Source: Burkholderia aenigmatica (GTDB taxonomy: Bacteria; Pseudomonadota; Gammaproteobacteria; Burkholderiales; Burkholderiaceae). Taken from it: 64,000 bases of DNA. The stretch is taken from assembly GCF_902499175.1 (NCBI RefSeq), contig NZ_CABVQC010000004.1, positions 62,001 to 126,000 of the forward strand. Direction: 5' to 3'. The first letter of the stretch is position 1, and the number at the start of each line of letters is the position of its first letter. The position numbers and the translations under genes were made by a program. The notes below the pieces were generated by a model. It was not told where the DNA came from and did not search any database. It worked only from the letters and a program-made list of their open reading frames with translations. Positions 52,032-60,706 of this stretch are shown here, one piece after another.

Positions 52032-52877
52032 ATGAAATCGCTTCTGGTGGCTTCGGCCCATGGTGGTACAGGCAGAACGACCGTGGTGTGTCAGTTCGCC
52101 CATTATCTTCGTCTCGTACGTGGATATCGGGTGTTGGTGCTTGATCTGGCCGAGCCGGCATGTAGTGCCATTTCGCTTACACGCGGTGCACGTGCACGCT
52201 CGATGAAGTGCGCAAAACACGATATTCGGTGCGACCGGCAACCTGATATGGCTGGACCCTGCATTTGCGTGCTTGCTGCGCACGCCATTGCCGGCATTGC
52301 GTATCGAGCTGATCCGGCTGGCGTACGTTGCTACGCCAACTTGCGACACCTGTTGACACACGTCGCTCCGTTGTTCGACGTCTGTTTGATCGATAGCCCG
52401 CCGTGGCCTGACTCGCGTGCCATTTGTGCGGCTGCGCTTGCCGACGCGCTGGTCAGTCCCGTTCTGTTGTCGCCGGACACGCTCGAGCAGGTGGTCGAAT
52501 TCATCAATGGCAGCAATGGCGTGCGTAGCGTTCGAGCCCGGCTCAATCCATCGTTGTGCTTTATCGGCATCGTGCCCAACTGCGTCGAGATGACTCCGCC
52601 GCAGCGGGCCCGAATCAAGCCGTTCGAAGCGTGCATGGCCACCTGGCTGGTTCCGCATGATCAGAGCCCAAGCGGCTATCTGTTGCTCCCCCGGATTGAC
52701 GCCATTTCGCAGGCGCAGGCGAATGGGACCTCGGTCATGGATCTCATTCCAGCCGGTCTGGCGGCCAATCGCGAATGGCAGGCCATGAGCGCGTGTTTCG
52801 ACGTGCTCGCTCGACGACTCGATTCTGCAAATGACGTGGCATTGCCTTCTGAAATGGCCGAGGCATACCATGCGTAA
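52032..52877 (+). CDS. ParA/MinD-like P-loop ATPase with altered Walker A
   Basis: A 281-residue member of the ParA/MinD family, first gene of the T4SS block. The deviant Walker A motif reads SAHGGTGRTTVVCQFA: the signature Lys of KGG is His and the P-loop Lys is Arg. The rest of the fold is present, namely VLVLDLAEP (Walker A'), FDVCLIDSPPWPDS (Walker B) and SPVLLSPDTLEQVVEF. ParA-like proteins on conjugative elements help partition the element or place the secretion complex at the pole, as VirC1 does. The ATG at 52032 is chosen because GAGGA directly abuts the earlier ATG at 52023. Confidence 0.75.
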   Translation: MKSLLVASAHGGTGRTTVVCQFAHYLRLVRGYRVLVLDLAEPACSAISLTRGARARSMKCAKHDIRCDRQPDMAGPCICVLAAHAIAGIAYRADPAGVRCYANLRHLLTHVAPLFDVCLIDSPPWPDSRAICAAALADALVSPVLLSPDTLEQVVEFINGSNGVRSVRARLNPSLCFIGIVPNCVEMTPPQRARIKPFEACMATWLVPHDQSPSGYLLLPRIDAISQAQANGTSVMDLIPAGLAANREWQAMSACFDVLARRLDSANDVALPSEMAEAYHA

Positions 52878-53235
52878 TTCCGCGTTGATTCCGGATGTGC
52901 GACAAAACGTGTGGCGTGGCGTGGTGTCGCTTGTGGTCGTGCTTGGAACGTCGATGGCGTGGCCCGATGTTGCACGAGCGGACGATTGGGGTTGTCAGGT
53001 GATGTTGTGTCTGTCTAACCCCGATGGCCCGGAGCAGTACGCCGAATGCGTACCGCCAATCGAGAGACTATGGGCCGCGCTGCGAGATGGCGATCCTTTC
53101 CCAACCTGTGATCTTGCTACGGTTGGCACGCTGAACGGAGCGGCACGCAACAATACACATTCCGCCCATTATCCCGCGACGTCGGCAGTGCATCTCCTGC
53201 AGCAGGTCGTTCGCCCGGGAGAGGGAGATCGATAA
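52870..53235 (+). CDS. trbM-like: TrbM/KikA-family conjugal transfer protein
   Basis: A 121-residue exported protein. The N-terminus has a signal peptide (hydrophobic VVSLVVVLGTSMAWP, ending ARA). The mature part starts DDWGCQVMLCLSNPDGPEQ and has AECVPPIERLW and FPTCDLA, the Cys-rich pattern CxxxLCLS...ECxP...F..C typical of the TrbM family (TrbM of RP4, KikA of pKM101). Its exact role in conjugation is not established; periplasmic disulfides are likely. It overlaps the ParA-like gene by eight bases and the VirB1-like gene by one. Confidence 0.78.
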   Translation: MRNSALIPDVRQNVWRGVVSLVVVLGTSMAWPDVARADDWGCQVMLCLSNPDGPEQYAECVPPIERLWAALRDGDPFPTCDLATVGTLNGAARNNTHSAHYPATSAVHLLQQVVRPGEGDR

Positions 53236-53912
53236 TGCCACTCGATTTCTTGTCGCTCGTGCACGACTGCGCGCCGCAGATCGCCCCGGCCACGATGGCG
53301 GCGATCGTGCGCACCGAATCAGGATTCAATCCCTACGCGATCGGCGTCGTTCACGGGCGGCTGCGTCGACAGCCATCGAATTTGGCCGAAGCGGTCGCGA
53401 CGGTACGCGCGCTGGAGGTGGGCGGCTGGAATTTCAGTGTCGGGCTCGCGCAGGTGAATCGCGCGAACTGGCTGGCCTATGGTCTGACCGCCGAGAACGC
53501 ATTCGAGCCATGTCGCAACCTAGCTGCTGGTGCTGCGATTCTCCATCGCTGCTTTACCGCGGCGGTGACGAGCGGAAAGTTCTACGCAGCGACCGATTAT
53601 CAGGCTGATGTACAGGCCGCACTACGCGCGAGCCTGTCCTGCTATGCGAGCGGCAATTTCACGACCGGCTACCAGACGGGCTACGTCCAGCGTGTCGTGG
53701 AGAGCGCAGCGGTGCAAGCTTCCTCGAATTCGTCTGTTCCGGCGATTGCGCCCATTCCGATCGTACCGATTGGTTCTGCAGTGCCGATTCGAGCTCCTCG
53801 CTATGAACCTGCGGTTCACCGGCTATTGCGGCGGGATCGTGATGGGATGAACGCCGCTTCGCCCGTGACAGAGGAGCGTCACAAACCGGACAGTAGCGCA
53901 GTGGTGTTCTAA
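53235..53912 (+). CDS. virB1: VirB1-like lytic transglycosylase
   Basis: A 225-residue peptidoglycan hydrolase (SLT domain) that opens the cell wall for assembly of the secretion channel. The catalytic Glu is E28 in AAIVRTESGFNPYAIG, followed by FSVGLAQVNRANW and a NLAAGAAIL segment, as in VirB1 and PilT-like transglycosylases. No conventional signal peptide is seen, as for several IncP/VirB1 homologues. The C-terminal 70 residues are Pro-rich and variable. It starts on the A of the preceding stop codon (TAATG). Confidence 0.9.
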   Translation: MPLDFLSLVHDCAPQIAPATMAAIVRTESGFNPYAIGVVHGRLRRQPSNLAEAVATVRALEVGGWNFSVGLAQVNRANWLAYGLTAENAFEPCRNLAAGAAILHRCFTAAVTSGKFYAATDYQADVQAALRASLSCYASGNFTTGYQTGYVQRVVESAAVQASSNSSVPAIAPIPIVPIGSAVPIRAPRYEPAVHRLLRRDRDGMNAASPVTEERHKPDSSAVVF

Positions 53913-53959
53913 CTCGACATTGACGAATCAGATAGAGATATATCGGAAAGGAGTTAATT

Positions 53960-54301
53960 GTGTACTTAGGAATGCGATATAAATCATTGGTATTCGTCGA
54001 ACGGACGATGCAATTTCTGTCTGACCGAAAGACGGCGCTGGCGATCATTCTTGCCACTTCGTCCCTGATGTTCACGGCTCCGGCCTGCGCGCAACTCTCA
54101 CAGGTCAATGCGCTGCTCAACACGATCCAGACGACGTTGTTGAGCGTCGGGGGCGTGATTTGTTCGATTTCCATCATCTGGGCGGGCTTTCGGATGATGT
54201 TCCAGCACGCCCGGTTCGGTGATATCGCGAACGTGTTTATCGGCGGCCTGTTCGTCGGTTGCGCGACCGTCATCGCCGGCATGCTGATTCCTTCGAGCTG
54301 A
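53960..54301 (+). CDS. virB2: VirB2-like major pilin precursor
   Basis: A 113-residue precursor. After a long signal region ending in PACAQ, the mature subunit has two hydrophobic helices, LLSVGGVICSISIIWAGFRMMF and VFIGGLFVGCATVIAGMLI, the arrangement of VirB2/TrbC pilins. GTG at 53960 is the likely start, as AAGGAG is seven bases upstream; ATG at 53972 is an alternative. The leader is unusually long (over 40 residues), as in some VirB2 proteins. It lies between VirB1- and VirB3-like genes. Confidence 0.88.
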   Translation: MYLGMRYKSLVFVERTMQFLSDRKTALAIILATSSLMFTAPACAQLSQVNALLNTIQTTLLSVGGVICSISIIWAGFRMMFQHARFGDIANVFIGGLFVGCATVIAGMLIPSS

Positions 54302-54317
54302 TCCGGGGGGCCGAACC

Positions 54318-54638
54318 ATGGATTCTCTTAAGGATCCCGTCTTCAAAGGTTGCACACGTCCCGCGATGCTTTGGGGGGTGCCGCTGGTGCCATTCCTGAT
54401 GGTCGGCGGCGGCATGCTGATCCCCGCGATCTGGGCACTGCTGGCCAGCCCTGCGCTGGGTGTCGCGATCCTCCTTTTGATGATTCCGGTGTTCGCCGCG
54501 ATGCGGGTGATGACGCGTCATGACGACCAACGGCTTGCGCAGCACGCGCGACGCGTTCGCATGGCGTTGCGTCAGGGCAATCGCCGCTTCTGGGATGCAC
54601 ATGCCTATGTGCCGGTGCGCCTGAAGAGGAGGGCATGA
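54318..54638 (+). CDS. virB3: VirB3-like inner-membrane protein
   Basis: A 106-residue protein with two close hydrophobic segments near the N-terminus (LWGVPLVPFLMVGGGMLIPAIWALLASP and then LGVAILLLMIPVFAAM), the VirB3 topology. The N-terminal LKDPVFKGCTRPAM is the conserved VirB3 opening. It associates with VirB4 in pilus assembly and its gene ends one base before virB4. Confidence 0.9.
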   Translation: MDSLKDPVFKGCTRPAMLWGVPLVPFLMVGGGMLIPAIWALLASPALGVAILLLMIPVFAAMRVMTRHDDQRLAQHARRVRMALRQGNRRFWDAHAYVPVRLKRRA

Positions 54639-54639
54639 C

Positions 54640-57108
54640 ATGCCGCGCAAATCGCACGTCGGATCCGTCGCGAGCCGGGAAGTGCCGCTTGCCGGCTATA
54701 TCCCGTACTCGACGCATGTGACCGACCACGTCATCAAGACGCGGGAAGGCGACTACCTGCAAATCTGGAAGATCGCCGGCATTGCGTTCGAGGCAGCCGA
54801 TCCCGCTGACATCCTTGCGCGCCATGAAGGGTTCAACCAATTTGTGCGTGGACTGGCGGGCGGCCATGTGGCGCTGTGGTCGCATCGTCTGCGCCGACGG
54901 GTGTCGGACCGATTCTCGACGCAGTACGACAATCGTTTCTGCGAGGAACTGGCGACGCGCTACTACGCGAGTTTTGCCGGCTACCGGATGATGGCCAACG
55001 AGTTGTTTCTGACGGTGGTCTACCGGCCAAACCGCACCCGCCTCGGACGTGTCTTCAGCCGTGCGGCCCGCCGCACGCGCGACGATATCCGGCGCGATCA
55101 ACTCGACGCACTGAAGATGATGTCGGAGCTCGCGGCTCAGGTCGAATCGAGCCTGAAACCCTATGAACCGGTCGCGCTCGGTGTCTATCGCCGGCCGAGT
55201 CCCATCGTGGCCACTTCGCGCCGCTATTCGTCAGCGCTGGAACTGCTCGGCTATCTGGTCAACGGAGTCTGGGAACCTGAGCCCGTGCCAGCCGGCGCGA
55301 TTCGCGAGGCGCTGCCGATTTCGCGGCTCTTTGTTGGCGCCGAGAAAATCGAGATTCGCATGCCGACGGCAACGCGGTTCGCGGCGATGCTGGACCTCAA
55401 GGATTATCCGGAAGACACCGAGCCGGGCATGCTCAATGGCATGCTGTACGGCGACTTCGAATATATCGAGACGCAGAGCTTCACGATTCTGGATAAACCC
55501 ACGGCGAAGGAGGCATTGGAGCGGCAGCGCAATCAGCTTATCGCCGGTGAGGACGTTGCCCTGTCTCAGGTCGACGCGATCGACCGCGCGCTCGATGATC
55601 TGATCAACGGAAATTTTGTTCTTGGCGAGTATCACTACTCGCTGGCGGTGCTCGGCGACTCGCTGAATGAAGTGTCTCGAAGCATCGCGAAGGCACGAAC
55701 GCAACTGGCCGATGCCGGGTTCCAGACGGCATTGATCGATCTCGTGGCTGATGCAGCCTGGTTTGCGCAACTACCGGCAAACTGGCGCCACCGACCGCGC
55801 GAAGCGAAGCTCACGTCGCGCAATTTTTGCGGTCTGGCAAGCCTGCACAACTTCGCGACCGGCAAGCGCGAAGGCAATCCGTGGGGCGAGGCAATCACGA
55901 TCGTCAAGACACCCAGCGGCCAGCCGCTCTATCTGAACTTCCACGCGACACCGGATAAGCAGGATTCACTCGACGAGAAGGCACTCGCCAACACGCAGAT
56001 CATCGGCCGGGCGGGAGCGGGCAAGACGGTGCTCGAGCTGTTCATGCTCGCGATGGCGACCAAGTATGACCTTACGGTGGTGCTGTTCGACAAGGATCGC
56101 GGCACGGAGATTGCGATTCGTGCGATGGGCGGCACCTATACCGTGTTCCGCCGCGGCGAGCCCACCGGGCTGAACCCATTCCAGATGGCGCCGGATGAGC
56201 CGGTGATCGATTTCTGGGAGCGTCTCGTGCGCAAGCTCGTCGACGTCGGCGAGACATTGTCTGCAAAGGACGAACTCGACATCTCACGTGCCGTGCGAGA
56301 GGTCGCGCGTATGGACAAGCCACTGCGCCGTCTGTCGATGGTGCGGCAGCTTCTACCGAACGTGGGCGAAAACAGCCTGCATGCGCGGTTGGCCAAATGG
56401 TGCGCGGGCGGACGTCTGGGGTGGGTACTCGATAATCCGGCGGATCGTATCGATCTGGCGCACGCGAAACTGTTTGGTTTCGACGACACCGAGCTGCTGG
56501 ACGATCCCGAGGTGTCGACGCCGGTGACGATGTACCTGCTGCATCGGACCGAAAATTTAATCGACGGTCGACGCTTCATCTATGTGATGACCGAGTTCTG
56601 GAAGCGGCTCGGGGACCCAGTCTTCACGGATTTTGCGAAGAACAAGCAGAAGACAATCCGCAAGCAGAACGGACTGGGGATTTTTGATACCCAGTCGCCG
56701 GCCGACGTATTGCGAAGCGAAATCGCCAGCGCGCTGATCGAGCAGAGCGCGACGTTTTTCTTCCTGCCGAATCCACGTGCCGACTACGACGATTACGTGC
56801 ATGGCTTCAAACTGACCGAAGCCGAATTCAATATCGTGCGCAACCTGGGCGAGAGCAGCCGTTTGTTCCTGGTCAAGCAGGGTCATCGCTCCGCGATCGG
56901 TCGACTCGATCTCGCGGGGCTTGGCGATGTGCTCGATGTCCTGTCCGGCACGACCGATAACGTCGAATTGCTCGATGCGATCCGTGCCGAAGTCGGAGAT
57001 ATGCCCAAAGATTGGTTGCCCGTTTTTCATGAGCGACTAGCGAAGCGCCGGGCGGCCCAGGCAAGCTCGCGCTTGTCTCCGACGCCCGGGCCGGGAGGTG
57101 CGCGATGA
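54640..57108 (+). CDS. virB4: VirB4-like T4SS ATPase
   Basis: An 822-residue ATPase that powers pilus assembly and substrate transfer. Walker A GRAGAGKTV is near residues 455-463, with the Walker B region LIDGRRFIYVMTEFWKRLGD later, and ATP-binding arginine-finger features are typical of the CagE/TrbE/VirB family. The N-terminal 400 residues match the VirB4 N-domain (MLYGDFEYIETQSFTILDKP, NQLIAGEDVALSQVDAID). Length is normal. The stop overlaps the virB6 start by four bases. Confidence 0.93.
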   Translation: MPRKSHVGSVASREVPLAGYIPYSTHVTDHVIKTREGDYLQIWKIAGIAFEAADPADILARHEGFNQFVRGLAGGHVALWSHRLRRRVSDRFSTQYDNRFCEELATRYYASFAGYRMMANELFLTVVYRPNRTRLGRVFSRAARRTRDDIRRDQLDALKMMSELAAQVESSLKPYEPVALGVYRRPSPIVATSRRYSSALELLGYLVNGVWEPEPVPAGAIREALPISRLFVGAEKIEIRMPTATRFAAMLDLKDYPEDTEPGMLNGMLYGDFEYIETQSFTILDKPTAKEALERQRNQLIAGEDVALSQVDAIDRALDDLINGNFVLGEYHYSLAVLGDSLNEVSRSIAKARTQLADAGFQTALIDLVADAAWFAQLPANWRHRPREAKLTSRNFCGLASLHNFATGKREGNPWGEAITIVKTPSGQPLYLNFHATPDKQDSLDEKALANTQIIGRAGAGKTVLELFMLAMATKYDLTVVLFDKDRGTEIAIRAMGGTYTVFRRGEPTGLNPFQMAPDEPVIDFWERLVRKLVDVGETLSAKDELDISRAVREVARMDKPLRRLSMVRQLLPNVGENSLHARLAKWCAGGRLGWVLDNPADRIDLAHAKLFGFDDTELLDDPEVSTPVTMYLLHRTENLIDGRRFIYVMTEFWKRLGDPVFTDFAKNKQKTIRKQNGLGIFDTQSPADVLRSEIASALIEQSATFFFLPNPRADYDDYVHGFKLTEAEFNIVRNLGESSRLFLVKQGHRSAIGRLDLAGLGDVLDVLSGTTDNVELLDAIRAEVGDMPKDWLPVFHERLAKRRAAQASSRLSPTPGPGGAR

Positions 57109-58268
57109 GCGGCCTCTTTACTGCAGTGGGGGGCACCCTCGAAAACGGCATGTTGACCTACGTGACGACCGTATCGTCGGCGCTTTCCGGCGCACTCGTG
57201 CCGGTCGTGACCACGGGCGTCACGATCTGGGTGCTGGCCTATGGTCTCGCGGTGGTGCGTGGCGAAGCCCACGAGGCGATGCCAGCCTTTGCCTGGCGAG
57301 GGCTGAAAGTGTCGATCACGCTGGCGTTTGCGCTGAGCGCCGGGATCTACCAGCAGCAGGTCGTCACAGCCGTCAACGGCGCGACGGCCGGGCTGGCCCA
57401 GACCATTCAGAACGCGGCGAACACGACAGGCGGGGGCAACCCGGGATGCGGGTCGGCCAACGGCAGCACCGTGACGGGACAGGGCGCGGCGACCAGCATT
57501 TACCGGACGCTCGATTGCTACGACCAACAGGTCGACCTCGTGATGGACGCCTACTTCAACAAGGCGACGCATGAGGGAATCAGTCCGAGCGGTCTGGCCG
57601 CCGCGATTGGGGATTTCCTCTGCGGTCTCATTGCTGCGCTCGGCGGGTCCATCTTTTTGATCGTGCTGGCCTTCGAGGTCGTGATGGCGAGGATGCTGCT
57701 CGATCTCGTGCTCGGACTGGGCCCGATCTTCATCGCGTGCGCCGCGTTTGCGCCCACTGCGCGATTTTTCGAAGCGTGGACCGCGAAGGTTGCCAATTAC
57801 GCGTTGCTACAGGTTCTGGTTGCTGCCTTCCTTGGCATGGCGCTCACGGCATTCTCAGCCGATCTCACTTCGTTCCACGCGACGGGCGGCTCACCCGGCG
57901 CCGATTCGTCAACCCTGATGCAAGCCGTTTCCGCCTCCCTAGACGATGCCGCAGCTGCTGCTGCCGCGATTGGGCTCTTTGCGACCGGGGTGTTCCTCGC
58001 GATGGTCGGTTGGCAGTTGCCTTCGGTTGCAGCGGGCTTGTCTGGCGGCGCCACTCTGTCGGGTTTCGGCGCGTTTGTGGCCGGCATGGCATCGCGAAGC
58101 CTCGTCACGGCGATCGGGCGGGCGTTCAGCCGTACCGGACGAGGCCCGCCCTCCGGTGGCGAAATTCGCGACCGGACGGGTTCGGGTGGGAGATCTGGGT
58201 CGAGCGGCGGCGGGACCCCAGCTTACCAGCGCGCTGCGCGCGCGAATTTGGGCCAGCAGGACAGCTGA
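57105..58268 (+). CDS. virB6: VirB6/TrbL-like polytopic membrane protein
   Basis: A 387-residue inner-membrane protein with six or so hydrophobic segments. Family features are VPVVTTGVTIWVLAYGLAVVRGE near the N-terminus, a central periplasmic loop rich in Gly, Asn and Thr (residues about 105-145), and the conserved MLLDLVLGLGPIFIACAAF segment with W (FFEAWTAKV) used in substrate transfer. The C-terminus is cytoplasmic, Gly/Ser-rich. The position before the VirB5-like gene differs from the Ti plasmid order, where virB5 comes first. Confidence 0.85.
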   Translation: MSGLFTAVGGTLENGMLTYVTTVSSALSGALVPVVTTGVTIWVLAYGLAVVRGEAHEAMPAFAWRGLKVSITLAFALSAGIYQQQVVTAVNGATAGLAQTIQNAANTTGGGNPGCGSANGSTVTGQGAATSIYRTLDCYDQQVDLVMDAYFNKATHEGISPSGLAAAIGDFLCGLIAALGGSIFLIVLAFEVVMARMLLDLVLGLGPIFIACAAFAPTARFFEAWTAKVANYALLQVLVAAFLGMALTAFSADLTSFHATGGSPGADSSTLMQAVSASLDDAAAAAAAIGLFATGVFLAMVGWQLPSVAAGLSGGATLSGFGAFVAGMASRSLVTAIGRAFSRTGRGPPSGGEIRDRTGSGGRSGSSGGGTPAYQRAARANLGQQDS

Positions 58269-58284
58269 CCAGGAGGTAACGATC

Positions 58285-58980
58285 ATGAACGGGCGAAGCA
58301 AATGGATCACTGTCGCATTTGCGTGTGCGGGGCAGTGCGCTGGCGCTCACGCGCAAGGGATCCCGGTTTACGACGCGCAGAGCGTTGTGCAGGCCGTTGC
58401 CACCGTGGGCCAACTCAAGCAGCAAGTGCAGCAAGAAATGCAGATCTACCAGTCGACGATCGGCACACGCGGTTTCGGCGCGCTTCTGAGCAATCCAGTC
58501 GTCGCCAACTCGTTGCCGTCGAACTGGCAGAGCGTCTATACCGCGATCCAGAACGGCGGCTACGCGGGCCTGACGGGCAGTGCGCAGGCATTGCGCTCGG
58601 CCAACCGGATCTACGACTGCGAGGACCAGACCGGGGTGGATCAGCAGGTGTGTCGGCGCACGCTCAACAAGCCCTACCAGGACAAGGCGTTCGGCCTGCA
58701 GGCATACCAGACCGAGCTGCAGGAGCTGGATCAGATCCAGAGTCTCGCGCAACAGATCAACGCGACGCAGGACCCAAAGGGCGTCGCGGAGTTGCAAGCG
58801 CGTATTCAGACCGAATCTACAGCGGTCGGCAACGAGATGACCAAACTGCAGCTCTTTCGCATGCTGGCCGAGACGGAGGACAAGCTCGTAGCCGAGCAGC
58901 AAAGTGAACTGGTGCTGAGCCGAGCGGGTAAGACCAACCGGCTCCAGGACCAGATGGTGCCCGCGTCATTCGGAAACTGA
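58285..58980 (+). CDS. virB5: VirB5-like minor pilus protein
   Basis: A 231-residue exported protein: a signal peptide ending GAHAQG, then IPVYDAQSVVQAVATVGQLKQQ, a helical coil with heptad character, and the central VirB5/TraC-type region GFGALLSNPVVANSLPSNWQ and the NKPYQDKAFGLQ. The C-terminal half is a long helix (TELQELDQIQSLAQQI). It is a minor component at the pilus tip in related systems. AGGAGGT precedes the ATG at a good distance. Confidence 0.86.
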   Translation: MNGRSKWITVAFACAGQCAGAHAQGIPVYDAQSVVQAVATVGQLKQQVQQEMQIYQSTIGTRGFGALLSNPVVANSLPSNWQSVYTAIQNGGYAGLTGSAQALRSANRIYDCEDQTGVDQQVCRRTLNKPYQDKAFGLQAYQTELQELDQIQSLAQQINATQDPKGVAELQARIQTESTAVGNEMTKLQLFRMLAETEDKLVAEQQSELVLSRAGKTNRLQDQMVPASFGN

Positions 58981-58989
58981 GGCGACACC

Positions 58990-59193
58990 ATGACCATACT
59001 GAGTTCGTTGACGTTCGCCGGGTGCCTCGCCTGGAGTCTTGCCGCCTGCAGCAGCGGGCCACCCAAGCCCGTATTGCCGGACGGCCTGCACCGCGTGCCG
59101 GTCAATCGTGTCCCACCCGTGCCTGACGTGCCAACGCCCGTGCCGGCTGCTCCGGACCAGCCCGCGGTGCCGGATGCGGGAGATTACTCATGA
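58990..59193 (+). CDS. virB7: Small VirB7-like lipoprotein
   Basis: A 67-residue lipoprotein. The signal peptide ends in the lipobox LAAC, Cys at about residue 20. The short mature part is Pro-rich (PVNRVPPVPDVPTPVPAAP), the pattern of small lipoproteins that stabilise VirB9 in the outer-membrane core. It is located just before virB8 and overlaps it by four bases. The identification rests on lipobox, size and position, not on sequence similarity. Confidence 0.75.
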   Translation: MTILSSLTFAGCLAWSLAACSSGPPKPVLPDGLHRVPVNRVPPVPDVPTPVPAAPDQPAVPDAGDYS

Positions 59194-59885
59194 GCTTGCA
59201 CGGTTATGGCCGCGTACTCGACATCGAGGCGTCGCTGACGCACCTGCAGGAGTGCTCCGAGCGGCGTGCATGGCACATCGCTTATGCGGCAGTGGGCATT
59301 GCCGTGCTGAGCACGGTAGCACTCGCCGTGATGGTGCCGTTCTATCGCGTAGTGCCTCTGCCCATCGAGGTCGATCGCCTGACGGGCGAATCCCAGGTGA
59401 TCGACGTGCTCGACGCCCGCCACGTGCATACGAAGGAGATCCAGGACAAGCACTGGGTCGAGACTTATGTGCGCGCACGCGAGCGCTATGACTGGGGACT
59501 GCTGCAGATGGACTACGACAGCGTGCTCACGATGAGCGATGACGTCGTTGCTCGCGATTACCGTGGCATCTACAGCGGTCCCGATGCACTGGATCGGCAG
59601 TTGGGGGCTGGTGTCGAGCGGCGCATCCGGATTCTCTCGGTCACGCTGCCGCCCGACGAACCCGGTCGTGCAGTCGTGCACGTCGAACGGACGTCGTTCA
59701 AGAATGGCGAGGCCCATGCCGAGCCAACCCAGCGTTTCGTGATCACGCTGGCTTATACCTACTGGCCGCCCGTGTTCACGCGTGAGAGCGTGGCAATCGC
59801 CAACCCGTTCGGCTTCAAGGTCACAGCCTATAGCCGGGATGCGGAATATACGCCGTCGGCGTCGGCAGTAGGAGGCACACCATGA
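59190..59885 (+). CDS. virB8: VirB8-like inner-membrane core protein
   Basis: A 231-residue bitopic protein. A cytoplasmic N-terminus of about 35 residues is followed by one transmembrane helix (AYAAVGIAVLSTVALAVMVPFY), then the periplasmic VirB8 domain with DKHWVETYVRARERYDW and the conserved QRFVITLAYTYWPP, and an ANPFGFKVTAYSRD end. It links the inner-membrane parts of the T4SS with VirB9 and VirB10. Family length is normal. Confidence 0.92.
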   Translation: MSLHGYGRVLDIEASLTHLQECSERRAWHIAYAAVGIAVLSTVALAVMVPFYRVVPLPIEVDRLTGESQVIDVLDARHVHTKEIQDKHWVETYVRARERYDWGLLQMDYDSVLTMSDDVVARDYRGIYSGPDALDRQLGAGVERRIRILSVTLPPDEPGRAVVHVERTSFKNGEAHAEPTQRFVITLAYTYWPPVFTRESVAIANPFGFKVTAYSRDAEYTPSASAVGGTP

Positions 59886-60706
59886 GAGTGCGTCCGTTCG
59901 GCATCGCGCTGGCGAGTCTGCTACTCGTGGGGGGCGCGAGGGCGGTTGATCTGCCCGGTTGGAACGGCGACTCGCGCGTTCGCCAGGTGATCTATCGAGC
60001 CGATGAGGTGGTGCGCGTGGAGGCTCAACGCGGCTTTGCGACGCACATCGCGCTGGGTTCCCACGAGCACATTCAGGTGGTCGCACCTGGAGATCGAGAC
60101 GGCTGGCAGGTGGTGGCGAACAAGGGCGATCACGATGTGTACTTGAAACCGCAGCTTGCCGCCCACGATTCGAATCTCGAAATTCGCACCGACCGGCACA
60201 GCTACAGCTTTGATCTCGTTGTGCTTCCGCTGAAGTCGAAGTTCGGCAATGACCGCGTGATGTATCGCGTGACTTTCGTCTATCTGGACGAGTTGGCGAA
60301 GCGGGCGTCGAGGGAATCGGACGTCGAGTTGGTTGCGAAGCGCCTGACGCAGCCCGCGGCCGTGCGTAACGCACGGTATTCGATGCAGGTGATGCCGAGC
60401 TCCGACGACATCGCACCGACCGCGGCATGGGACGACGGACGTTTTACGTATCTGCGTATTCCGAACAACCGACGCATGCCGGCGATTTTCCGGGTGGCCG
60501 ATGACGGTACGGAAAGCGTGGTCGACAAGCACATCGACGGTGACACGATCGTCATACATGAGGTGGCGAAGCGATTCGTGTTGCGGCTCGCACGAGAGGT
60601 CGTTGGAATCTGGAATGACGCTTACGACATCGACGGCGTGCCGGCTCATGACGGCACGACGGTCAACGGGGTGAAGCGCATTCTGCGGAGCCATCGCGAT
60701 GAATGA
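59882..60706 (+). CDS. virB9: VirB9-like outer-membrane core protein
   Basis: A 274-residue periplasmic and outer-membrane protein with a signal peptide ending ARAVD. It contains the CagX/VirB9 segments RVRQVIYRADEVVRVEAQRGFAT near the N-terminus, NLEIRTDRHSYSFDLVVLP in the middle and the C-terminal DGRFTYLRIPNNRRMPAIFRV used to contact VirB7 and VirB10. It overlaps virB10 by eight bases. Confidence 0.92.
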   Translation: MRVRPFGIALASLLLVGGARAVDLPGWNGDSRVRQVIYRADEVVRVEAQRGFATHIALGSHEHIQVVAPGDRDGWQVVANKGDHDVYLKPQLAAHDSNLEIRTDRHSYSFDLVVLPLKSKFGNDRVMYRVTFVYLDELAKRASRESDVELVAKRLTQPAAVRNARYSMQVMPSSDDIAPTAAWDDGRFTYLRIPNNRRMPAIFRVADDGTESVVDKHIDGDTIVIHEVAKRFVLRLAREVVGIWNDAYDIDGVPAHDGTTVNGVKRILRSHRDE

